In this document: positions 54,486 to 64,000 of the stretch, piece after piece
Numbering within the stretch: the first letter of the stretch is position 1
Layout: each line of letters begins with the position of its first letter
From: Adenophora triphylla var. japonica
Taxonomy: Eukaryota > Streptophyta > Magnoliopsida > Asterales > Campanulaceae
Assembly (NCBI GenBank): GCA_022495995.1
Contig: JAFEMH010000337.1
Location: forward strand, 248,001 to 312,000
Length of the DNA stretch: 64,000 nt
Reading direction: 5' to 3'
The notes under the pieces: generated by a model
Seen by the model: only the letters and a program-made list of their open reading frames with translations
Database searches by the model: none
Told to the model about the DNA's origin: nothing
Made by a program: the position numbers and the translations under genes

Positions 54486-56520
54486 TGTAAGTACCCAAAT
54501 CCGGATCGTCCAAATCCGTCAGAAAGTTAACCGAAATCCGTTAACTGGCCCGCTCCAGGTTAACCGGAACTCGTTAAACTCCCCGTTGCTGTGCCAACGA
54601 GACGTCCTGGGACTGCCCCGTGCATCCCGACGTCGAACCGTACTTAACACGTGTCATCTCACGTAAAAGTATGGCTTTCCCTGAAAAACACATTTTCCGG
54701 CACTTTTCGGGGGCATTTCGAACATTTCCCGAACTGTTATTTTAAAAAAGGGACAAAACCGGGACCGGGAAACGAACTCCCACATGGCTGGTGACTCAGA
54801 GGGCACGTGGCAGCCATGCCACCTCCCTCTAGTCACTCTTCAATCACAAATCAAAGCCAAAAGACCAAAATACCCCTGATTTGCAAGCCAAGTCCGGTCG
54901 GACTCCCTGTGCACATTTTCTGAAATTGCCAGCAAGTCCTTCAAATTCTCAAAATACCACAAAACCCCCTGGATTCAGGCAAAGTCCGTCCGGACTCCTA
55001 CTGCATTTTTCACCTATAAATAGAAATGGCTGTCAAAGCCAAAGAGAGGGACTTTTTACACCAAAAAATCACCACACCCCTCGGCCCAAACTGATTTCAC
55101 CCCTTCCAAGCTTCCGTTCTGTCTCGATTCGCGTGAAACCTTCGTATTTTGATCAAATACGCCCCTTACTACTTCGAAACAACCTTTCGAACCACTTTCC
55201 GTGTCCCGTACACACCTTCCGAGCCAAAGGAGTCGACCCTAGCCATAGGTATAACTCCCTCTCTCTAAATCTTTCGTTCCGTCTCGGTTTACGCGCCAGT
55301 CGCTACAACCGTTTCGAACATCGTTATCAAAATGTAGACGCCTCCGTCTAACGGGGTCCGATACGTTTTAGCCCCTCGATCCTCTTCTCTTTCCGTAAGA
55401 GAAGTAATCACGGGTTAAAACGGCGTTCCGACCCCGTTCCGTTTACTTTTATGTCATTTACCAATTCCGGATCGATCGATCCGTTGATCGTTATTTAATT
55501 TCTGTCATTTACAAATCCGAGCCGTTTGGCCTCGTTGATCGTCATTTACAAATCCGAGCCGATTGGCCTCGTTGATCGTCATTTACGATTCCGGATCGTT
55601 TGATTCCGTTGACACTGCTTTAAATACTGTCATTTACAAGTCCGACCCGTTTGGATCGTGATAGTATTTACTTTTCAAAGTCCGAGTCGCAACCCGATTC
55701 GTTGATTGCATATCATTTAATACGCATTTTTCCCGTAAAAATCGTTAACAATGTAATGCCCGGTTCAAAACCGGAGTTCGTCCGTCGAACTCTCTTTCAA
55801 AACGCGCGACATGACGTTTGGCCTCCAAACGCTCATCTTCAAACTAAAAGCCGCCATTTGACACTCAAAATCATTTAATACGCATTTTTCCCGTAAAAAT
55901 CGTTAACAATGACGCGCCCGGTTCAAAACCGAGTTCGACCTTCGAACTCCTTTTCAACTCAAAGTCGACGTTTGCCACGCAAACGCTCATTTCAAACTCA
56001 AAATCGACGTTTGCCACGCAAACGCTCATTTCAAACTCAAAATCGACGTTTGTCATTCAAACGCTCGTCTTTTCAAACAAAGTCACCTAATCAACGTTTG
56101 ACATACAAACCAAGATTAAGCTTGTCATTCAAGCCCCCATTTCAAAACACACACACACACACACACGATTTCGAGAAAGGTAGAAAGACTCGTCATGCGA
56201 GGCGTTTCGGGCGATCTCGTAATACTCTACCCGAAACGTAACATGACCTCCGAACCTAACAATCTCTGGTACTAAAAGCTTTTTACTCGTTTTTGCTGCC
56301 AATAAAAATGATCCCCATTTTCAAAGCTTTTTCCTAAGTTTTTGCTACCAATAAAAACGACACCATTTTCAATAGCCGTTTCTCAACGTTTGGGCTCAAA
56401 ATACAAAAACCGCGTGGCGACTCCTCATTTTTTCCTTCCCATGAAGCGAGGTCTCAGACACCAACATCCCGCGAAAGACAATCGCGTTTCGCGCCCCGCG
56501 CGAAATCCCGGGTAATTTCA
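54486..56520 (+). repeat. 5' LTR of the large Tat element
   Basis: 2035 bp, TGTAAGTACCC to GGGTAATTTCA. TATA box TATAAATAG at 55015-55023. Tandem arrays: ~45-bp GTCATTTAC..CGTTGATC units at 55440-55660; a 158-bp tandem duplication (units start at 55712 and 55870, each with CGCATTTTTCCCGTAAAAAT); 38-bp CGACGTTTGCCACGCAAACG units at 55955-56070; a (CA)n run at 56147-56166. Short ORFs here are not genes. Confidence 0.8.
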
Positions 56521-56522
56521 GT

Positions 56523-56540
56523 TGGCGACTTCGCTGGGGA
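56523..56540 (+). other. Primer binding site of the large Tat element
   Basis: TGGCGACTTCGCTGGGGA starts two bases after the LTR and is conserved as TGGCGACTCTGCTGGGA in the antisense copy. I infer a tRNA complement (tRNA-Arg is reported for Ogre elements) but did not verify it. Confidence 0.6.
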
Positions 56541-57700
56541 AAGGATACTTTTTTCAAAACTACCGTTGTTTTCTAAAAAGCATTCCGTGGGTCAAACTTT
56601 CGTTTACCCTTCCTCGTTTTCGTGTGTGTGTTACTTTAAACCTCGAACGGTTTTTGTTTCAAAGGCATTACATTGTCAACTTTTCAAAATCTTACCATGT
56701 TTGTGCATCCCCATTCATGTTTGATTTTCATGCTGTCTTTTGAACTGTGCATCATAATTCTTTAAGACACATTCAAAAATCTCTCGTTTTACTCGTAAAA
56801 AAGAATTTTAGTGACCGCACACTACGCGCACTTGCTGCCTCGGAACACCGCACTTCACGTGCACTTGCTGCCTCGGTCAATGCACTCTACAACCCCTAAC
56901 CCGGGATGGCCTTATCAGTTGCACTCCGATTGGTCTCGCGACACCTTTCGGGGCGCACGGGGTCGTCCCAAACATCCCATCCTAGCCCGTAAGCTACGCA
57001 CTCTTTGTGTCACACTTTGTCCAAGACCCCGGTTGGTTTTTGGCTTAGCTCGTGTCATAAAGCCTAGTGTATGTTTTTTTACGCCGGGCCTCGCTCCGAG
57101 TCAAGCTCGAGAGTTTGAGACCAAAGGTCGTTCCCGACCCGAAGTCTTGAGCTTTTCAGCCTTGACTTTGACGCGGAGCTCTGCCGAAAAATATACCCGA
57201 AGGTTCAATATGACACCGTGTCACCAAACCTCGCCGTATGTATCGTGCCAGCCACAACTTGGCCAACGCTAAAAAGCTAAGGTCTCTCGCACAAGCGAGT
57301 CAGGAGAGGTCATGCCCAAATTTTGGCACGATCCCCGCCTTAACTTAAGGACGTTGACTTCGACTGTGGCCCGTACGTCACACACGTTGAAAGTTTGCGT
57401 GATCAGCTAGCCTTAAGTTCACTTTTTCCTTTGTCATTGGAACTCGCTTGCCTTATCAGACCTCGCTCGGGATAGTCCGTCCTGAGAAAGATGATCTACA
57501 ATGGAAACGAGGGGCTTATAAGCGTAGTGACGAGATCCACTGATTAGAGCTCTAGGATTAGTTGCGAAAAAGAAGACCCGCTCTTTTCCAACCGATTAGG
57601 ACTCTGAGAAAACGCGCTTTAAGTAAACATTAATCGGTAATTGCACATTGCACAAGCCCGAAAACCTTGAGCCAAATCCCCTTTTCCGAAGCCTAAACCC
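56541..57700 (+). other. Leader of the large Tat element
   Basis: No recognisable protein. Contains two near-identical CACTTGCTGCCTCGG blocks (56829, 56861) and a section shared, inverted, with 7532-8109. A 153-codon open frame at 56811-57272 has no known motif and is probably incidental. Confidence 0.5.
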
Positions 57701-57829
57701 TTCCTTTCGTTCCCCGCAATGAGCGTAAAGTGGTTCGATTTCCGGCCGCCGCCTTGCCAGATCACCGTTACGGCGTCGACGTTCTTCGGTTCTCTCGGTT
57801 CCCTCACCAGAATTTTCGACATGTCTAGC

Positions 57830-59400
57830 TCACCGAGAAATCGTGACGGGGAAGGACCCCGCCACCGTAATGTATATGACTTTGGAAGAAGCCATCCGGG
57901 CTTGTGAGGTTCACAAGAGGCGAAGAAGATCGCCAGATTTCGTGGTACGCCTTTCGAATGAGCGTGGTATAGCAGCCTATCCCCGCCGACGGTACTTTTG
58001 TCCCGGTCGAGGATGACGATTCCCCGAAACCAGCTCACCAAACCTTCAACTGTGTTCCTCCCCGCCAACTTACGGGATGCCTTCCAACCAAGGAAACAAA
58101 TGACCTAGGCTCCATGTTGCCACCCCTCAAGGCAACCCCGTCATTTTTGGCCGCCCCAAGTGCTACTCCCATCACTCAATATCACCACGCACCGCCGACC
58201 ATCTCAGATGCCAATATCCTCAATACCCTCCCGGGTTCGTCCCGTTGCCTATACACGAATCTCAAACACCGGGACAAACCCCGATACAGCTTTAGAAAAG
58301 GCTCCCATATATTCTCATATACCAAGCCTTCCACCTCCAATCACTACCGCTCACGTGGTAGCACCCGGCGTAAAGCCTCACACCACCACTGACCCAACCT
58401 TAGCCTGGATGGTCGAGCGGATGAAAGACCCGAAAGCCACCATGAGCAATCAAAGCAGAAACGCTCAAATCCACGTATCCGGAATGGTCACGCCTCTCCT
58501 CGCCAAGTTCGTAATGCCGGAGATGGACCGATTCGACGGAACCGAATGTCCTCAAACGCACGTCGATACCTACGTTCTCGGCATGAGAGCAAAAGGAGCA
58601 ACCCTCCAAAGAAATGGCCGACCACTTCCAAAGATACGCTCAAAAGTTCGGCGTTACGATGGTTTCGAGGGTCAAGCATGCGGATCGCCACACTGGGAAC
58701 ATATTAGTAACATCTTCCCCGGAACGGTACCAATCCAACTTAGAGTGGGAAACAAGTCGCGAGGACTTAATCACCACCGAGCGTAAAGCGGATGAAAGTG
58801 TTGGGGAATTCTACAAGAGGTGGAGCCGGAAACTCTCCGAGATCATGGAGCCACTCTCCAAAGATGAACAGATGCGGATCTTCAAGTCCCGCTAAGACCG
58901 TCCATCGAACTCTCATCGGGCCATCATTTCTTCCTGCATCTCCGGCCATGGTCAATGCCGGCTCACGCTCGAGAAGGATCTCAAGGAAAAGTTGGCTACC
59001 GCACAGCCCATACGTATACCGCTCGCCAGCTGCATTCAATCCCGCACCGGCCCCGCAAAGGGAAAGATACGTCTGTCAACTACATCCATCGTGGACAACA
59101 ATGGTAATGTAAAACCCAGCCCCACAAAGCAACAATTCTACTCGAAGCGACCGCCGTACACTTCGACAAGTTGGACATGCCACCGACCAAGATGCCGGAA
59201 GGGTTAATCAAGGAGGGTCTCCTTAAACCCGTTGCCAATTACAAACCCAAGAATCCCGTAGCCAATGCGGACAAGAGCAAATATCGCGCCTTCCATCGCA
59301 TCACGGCCATACCACCGACAACCGTTTGGGGTTACGATACGAAATCCGTAACTTGATAGAAGAAGGCAAGTTGGAGCGCCCCGTGGGCCCAATACGCCGG
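57830..59400 (+). pseudogene. gag: Gag of the large Tat element (frameshifted)
   Basis: Recognisable pieces lie in different frames. MYMTLEEAIRACEVHKRRRR is near 57880. The capsid-type block MPEMDRFDGTECPQTHVDTY is at ~58516. MADHFQRYAQKFGVTMVSRV, then NLEWETSREDL and ESVGEFYKRWSRKLSEIMEP, lie at 58614-58895, matching the Tat Gag pattern that ends FxxRWRxL. The C-terminal part MPPTKMPEGLIKEGLLKPVA, then KYRAFHRITA, is at 59174-59310, like the PxxY/HR..GH region of Tat Gag. Changes between pieces are mostly frameshifts rather than stops. Confidence 0.75.
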
Positions 59401-60189
59401 AAATCCTGTTCCGAACAATAACAGCGTGAATTCCATTGAGTGGATGCCCAATAAGAGTGCCCGCAAACCGGTTTCTCCGCCTCTTTCACTGGGATCCTCC
59501 TCTAATGTCCACATCGCCTACGATGTTTGTGGATCGCTCCGCCCGCCCGGGAGTACGAGTCCCGAGAAGCCGTCCGAGCAATCCTCCGAGAAAACAAAAG
59601 AAGAAATCCTCTCAACAAGAATCGAGAGAAAGATACGAAGCCGGGGATACCAAAGGTAGGTACACTTGGAGAACCTTCCGGAGGTTCGACTACTACGCAT
59701 GTACTCCGGCCCGGTCCTCCTTGCCCCGTGCCATGCAACTTTAGAGCATACAGGTGGGAAAGCCGAAAAGTCCCGCCGAAACCGATTCGGACCTCGGGAC
59801 ACCGGAATACCTCGCATCTTGGTAATCTTATGCCGGTAAGCCTAACCCCCCGCGGGATCGCCCAAGATTCAATTTGTCCAGCTTCCGAGCTCGGACCGGT
59901 AAAGGAAGATCAAAGTCAGCTTGGCACTCGCACTCTATCAATGTGCTAACCAAGGGCGGCAACCGCCACAAGTAGCCTCAACACACTCCCGAGGTTCCAA
60001 AGAAAGGCTTTACCTCGCAAGAGGAAGACAGAAACGGATGGCCGGATGACTCTCCTTCTACGGATAGAGATGGGATCTACGACTCCCGTCTCGTATGGCG
60101 CATGATCACGTTACGTGACGAAGACCTACCGAGAGATGCCTCGGGGCACAACGAAGCTCGTACATCACTCTCAAACTCAACACCATATC

Positions 60190-60642
60190 ACTCCCCTGAG
60201 TATTGGTAGATAACGGGTCAGCCGTTAATGTTCTCCCTCTCGGCATGATGCGAGCCCTCCGTATCAATGAAAGCCACCCGATTTCGTCGCCGGACTATCA
60301 AGGCCTACGACACTCGTCTCGTCCCATCACGGGACGGTGACTCAACTCGGTTCGAAACCCAAATGGTGCCAAAGAAATTCCACGTGATGGACATTCCATC
60401 CGAGTTCACAGCTCTTCTTTGGGACGCCTTGGCTACACCACATGAAAGCCATAGCTTCCACTCTCCATCGCCGTGTTAAGTTCATTAACCGGCGGGGAGA
60501 TCTCGAAGTCATCCGAGGGGATAGTTTCCTCATAGGAAACGAAGCCGAGACAAGAGCTGCTTGTCCGCACTCGTGCACCGGGGTTACCTCCTTCGAATCA
60601 ACCAAGGGACTACGGGCAAATCTCATCGGTAATCCCTCGTAG
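60190..60642 (+). pseudogene. Retropepsin-like domain 1
   Basis: VLVDNGSAVNVLPLGMMRAL (60205-60264) carries the aspartate of a DNGSA active-site loop usual in Tat proteases. HVMDIPSEFTALL follows at ~60379-60420, then after a frameshift KAIASTLHRRVKFINRRGDL at 60445-60504, the conserved end of the domain (usual pattern G(R/A)xxSxLHQxxKF). At least two frameshifts. In retroelements this protease cleaves Gag-Pol. Confidence 0.75.
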
Positions 60643-60649
60643 TCCGGAG

Positions 60650-63500
60650 ATGCTAACTATGTAAACGTACTCGAGCAAAGTGCACTCGAAGCGTCCGATA
60701 CATCAAGTTCAACTGTCGTTTCCAACATTTGGAGGCAGATTGGAAGGAAACGCTGAATATCGCCATGATGCGGGCACATAAACCCCCAGTCTCCAATCGG
60801 AGATTCGTCAGCATTCTCCAAACCAACTCTCTGGCCCCGCCAGGCGAAGAGATCTTTGTGATAAAGGTCAACAAGCACCGTCATTCTCGTGATGAATGCA
60901 TGGAAGTTGTATGGGACGTCCTCCACGAGGAACGACCCGCTGTACCCCTCTTCTCCAACGAAGAGCATGATGTTTTCCTAGGTGCTCCAAAGAACGCAAC
61001 TGTACGCAATACGTCCCTACGTTTGGATCGAGCCGTCAGATGACGATGAATCAGGACTCTCCGGAGTCGAGGACGCGCGCACTCCGCGGCGCACCTCTGC
61101 ATTCACATGCTCAGTTTTGAGGACGGAACTCCTTCCGATCAGGTCACCTACGACCAAGGTTCCAATACCATGGAAATTGTCAAGCTCAACGTCCAGTACA
61201 GGCAGCTATCCGACAATTGGAAGCAACTGGTTGACACGACAAAGAATCCCTCTGATCAAGTGGTTGACGACGACTTCGTCAACATCATCTATTCCAGATA
61301 TCCCGATGATACCAAGGATCCGGTCCTTATCGTCAGATTCTGCAATACCAAGGTCACCCTCGACGACTGCCCGCTCATGGTAAACGAGGCTTTGGCCAAG
61401 CGAGCTCGAGCTCATCACTACTTTCGAGTACCGGCCCGGTGGCAACCGGCCCGTGCCGTCGGCCAAGCTTATACCCTCAAGCGCCGTCAAGGCCAAGGGC
61501 AATGAAGGAGACCAAGCTCCTCACCCCGCTACGAGTCGGATCAACCTCGGGAACGCTCCGGCAGCCACCCCGAAAACATCTCGTGAAAGTCTTCCCCGTA
61601 AGGCGTAGCCGCCTTCCGACATAGGAAATGACCACCTCAAAGCATCAACATGCTCCAGCTCGATTCTACACCCAGCCGTCACGGCCCCGGATTCGATCAT
61701 CCCGCGCCGACCGCTAGCTCGATAGACTTGGCGATCGAGCGAGATCACGAGACTATCAACATTGCAGTTCAATACCCCCGTGGGGTCAATCAAGCGTATA
61801 TGGGCGAATTTCTTGGTAATCGAGATCAAGGAAGGCCGCATGGAATGTCCCAGTCCGACTTCCTTCGTCAACGTAATCCAAGTGTTCCCGCCATTCGGCG
61901 ATTTGAATGTAATCACGGTTATGGACACTAGCAAGATGATGCGCACCTACGGAGATTGCTTAGCTCTCGCAAGGAAAGCCCTCATGGAACTAGCCGCTCA
62001 AGAAAGTCGTCTTTGGGACGAAGACCAAGCTCGAAAGACCTACAGGGACCAAGCCCTTAAAGTGTCACAGGCGGCTTCGGACGAAAGCTAGAGGCCACTC
62101 TAGACCAGTTCGACCTCAAGAGTTTTGCTCATGGCAACTTCCCGGACTACCGTCTGTTCTCATCCAACCCCCTCTGCCACACGAGGGCGGTCAACGGTCC
62201 CAATGACCTAGGAGATGGAATGACACAGCAGAACGAATCCCAGCGCTTACCTTCCCGGGGAAACAAGTTCTACATGAAAGCGACGACGAAGATGATGAAA
62301 CCATTCTCTTCCAAGCCGGGCATGAAGTCAACAAAACCGGACTCCCAAGGGTCCTGGGAGGATGGGAACGGATCATTTCCGTACTCAAATTGAAAGGCCA
62401 ACTCAGGGAGGAAGGTCTATTTAAAAACAAGAGGAAGATGGAAATTCGTCTCGAGCAACTACTCGTGGAAATTCCACAGACCGAGGCATTCGTTTACGTA
62501 AACAATCAACCTGGGCAAGAACCACCACATGGGCGGATGTTCGGGAAGCCGTGTACTCACCTTCCGACATACCCGCCACTCGCATAAAGCAAAGGAGAAA
62601 ACTCTCCCCGATGGAGGTTTACCTAGACCGTCGCACGCAGCTCAAAGAAGCACCGGCTATTCTCACATGGGAAGAAACGCAGCACTAACTCTCGACGCAG
62701 CTCCGCCGCAAGAAGGTTGATCTGGGGCCCGGAGCGGAGGAAAACTAGCAAACCACGAGTATCGCGGACCCAACTCTAGAATGCCCCGAGTATGCTCAAG
62801 AAGAAGGAAAGGAACGCGATATACCGTGAAGAGATCAAGGAGACCGTTCGCTTGAGCCGAGAACTCTCCAACCTCCCCGGAGGGTCAGCAACGCACGCTC
62901 GGTTCGTGCAACCACCATTGTGCACCGACATTCGAACAATCAGCCAAACCGTAGGCTACCTCCCCGCAGAGGCATCCAAGCCGGTATCCCGGGATAGAAT
63001 CCGTCAAGCCGCCGAAGCTCCCGGAATTCATCCACAATCAATGAGTTGAGGGAAGACATATGGCCCTATGCTACGAGGAATCCTCCTCTAACTATGGCTC
63101 AACTCGGAGCGGCCTGTTCGTAAGGGACCAAACCCGATGTCGGCGTCCTAACCCGATCGGGTCAAATCCATGCATTACCACCTAAGGCCACCAAAGCCGA
63201 CGGAGCCGATTGCAATCCGGCCACCCGAAGACGCAAATTCCTTGAAAGAGGACCCGATCCTCGCTCGGCTCAGCGGACTCGGGCGAACATTTCCCTTTGG
63301 TCTCTGCTCACCTCTTCATATCCTCACAAGCTCAAGCTAGAGGAAAGCTCGGCCCGTACCATGGTCCCCGTGGACGCAACCCGCATGAAGTCATTCGGAT
63401 GATCGGCAACATCCACTATGGCAACATTATCACCTTCACGATTTGGACCTTCCAAAATTTGGAGCCGATCACAATGAGCCGCTCTACATCACAAACCCAG
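60650..63500 (+). pseudogene. Spacer between the two protease-like domains, unidentified coding remnants
   Basis: Several open pieces of 60-130 codons: 60729-61043 (MEADWKETLNIAMMRAHKPP), 61107-61505 (MLSFEDGTPSDQVTYDQGSN; acidic, hydrophilic), 61929-62091 (MDTSKMMRTYGDCLALARKA; helical, charged) and 62390-62587. I recognise no domain, and they may belong to one frameshifted protein. Codon-like composition and length suggest former coding sequence, but a function cannot be given. Confidence 0.35.
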
Positions 63501-63519
63501 TGGACGAGCGTCGCCTTCC

Positions 63520-63835
63520 CCGCGTGTTGGTAGACGGAGGTTACGGAATGAATGTCTTGCCCGCCAAGATGATGGACTCCGCTTGACATCAAGCCCACAG
63601 ATCTTAAGCCTTCAGTCCACACCGTCAAGGCCTATGACTCTACTTCCCGTACAGCTTCTCGGGGTTGCTACTCTTAACATCTCGGTTCGGCAAGCGAGGT
63701 GATCCCCACCGAATTCCAAGTGTTGGACATTCCAATCACTTTCACAGCCATTTCAGGCGTCCCCGGCTGCATCAAATCAATGGCGTGGCATCCACCCTTC
63801 ATCGGTGCCTCAAGTTCATGCAAGGCAACGAGCTA
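63520..63835 (+). pseudogene. Retropepsin-like domain 2
   Basis: VLVDGGYGMNVLPAKMMDSA (63525-63584) aligns with domain 1 but has DGGYG instead of DNGSA. It is followed in shifted frames by TVKAYDSTSRT, FQVLDIPITFTAIS and QINGVASTLHRCLKFMQGNE (63774-63833). It is preceded by HNEPLYITNPVDERRLPRVL, parallel to the HNEALHIT-like sequence before domain 1. It is therefore a second, diverged copy of the same domain, also frameshifted. Confidence 0.7.
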
Positions 63836-64000
63836 ACCACGCCTACGGCGACAGGCGTCACCACCGAGGGGACCGGCACAACGACATTCCAAAGTGTTAG
63901 AAATCAAGCATAATGACGACATGCCATTAATCGGATTCACTCACGGAGACCTCCAAGATCCAAATATGCAACATGGACCTTCAAGCTGTCTCACGATCGT
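63836..64000 (+). other. End of window in the large Tat element
   Basis: Continues protease-RT linker sequence; no motif recognised. Confidence 0.4.

Larger units (their letters stand above)
54486..64000 (+). mobile_element. Large Tat/Ogre-like Ty3/gypsy element, 3' part outside window
   Basis: It has a 5' LTR (54486-56520), PBS, ~1.1-kb leader, gag remnants and two retropepsin-like regions; RT, RNase H and integrase should lie beyond 64000. A long LTR, long leader and gag-protease type point to the Tat/Ogre group. The internal part is rich in CpG and fragmented into many short frames. The same family is present antisense at 7532-10247. Confidence 0.8.

Noticed and set aside
53517..54513. 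Minus-strand ORFs opposite gypsy F LTR and gag
   Set aside because: Shadows of the plus-strand gag and its repeats.
56811..57272. 153-codon ORF in the leader of the large Tat element
   Set aside because: No motif; lies in a region whose homologous antisense copy is noncoding, so treated as incidental.

Overview
This window looks like nuclear DNA of a large-genome eudicot plant. It has two intron-containing plant genes with GT-AG introns, separated and flanked by nested LTR retrotransposons of Ty1/copia (including a Sirevirus) and Ty3/gypsy Tat type, plus MITEs, SINEs, a TRIM and Mutator-like elements with terminal inverted repeats. Nothing seen identifies the species. There is no sign of bacterial, organellar or viral genome organisation, and no tRNA, rRNA or CRISPR locus was found. 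All coordinates were read by eye; exon borders were checked for splice sites and codon phase.

Layout. 1-28526 is a stack of insertions. The outermost traceable element is a Tat-type gypsy (pol 10248-13237, an antisense ORF region 13790-16600, 3' LTR split as 17202-17652 and 28372-28526). A complete Sirevirus (17653-28366, target duplication CACTT, two 979-bp LTRs) sits inside that LTR. Upstream, the gypsy RT is cut by an antisense second Tat element (LTR 8110-10247, itself carrying a TTA-flanked MITE). That element is cut in its leader by a gypsy-like LTR remnant, which is cut by a solo copia LTR (5847-7464) and abuts a decayed copia element (1-5272).

28527-52269 is the gene-bearing island. 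A six-exon gene for a plant cyclase/kynurenine-formamidase-like protein lies at 28873-32751 (+). A six-exon gene for a plastid-type glutathione peroxidase lies at 43834-52269 (-). Between them are a TIR element with a GGCACT minisatellite, a short non-autonomous LTR element with a SINE in one LTR, a degraded antisense Tat gypsy, and a long-TIR element holding a nested MULE-like element with an LRR-like gene fragment. The glutathione peroxidase introns hold a MULE-like element with a perfect 9-bp target duplication, a TRIM and a LINE tail.

52403-64000 returns to repeats: a SINE in the glutathione peroxidase upstream region, then the LTR, PBS and gag start of another Tat gypsy, interrupted at 54486 by a large Tat/Ogre-like element. 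The latter runs off the window with a 2.0-kb LTR, PBS, leader, gag, and two separate retropepsin-like domains about 3.3 kb apart.

The two host genes are the only loci that look intact. Almost all transposon ORFs are broken by stops or frameshifts; the exceptions are the Sirevirus gag and most of its extra 3' ORF. The most unusual observations are the duplicated retropepsin region, a GGTGTTACC motif scattered through LTRs and several ORFs of the Sirevirus, a templated 31-bp insertion in the Sirevirus integrase, and a SINE insertion whose empty site is preserved in the sister LTR.
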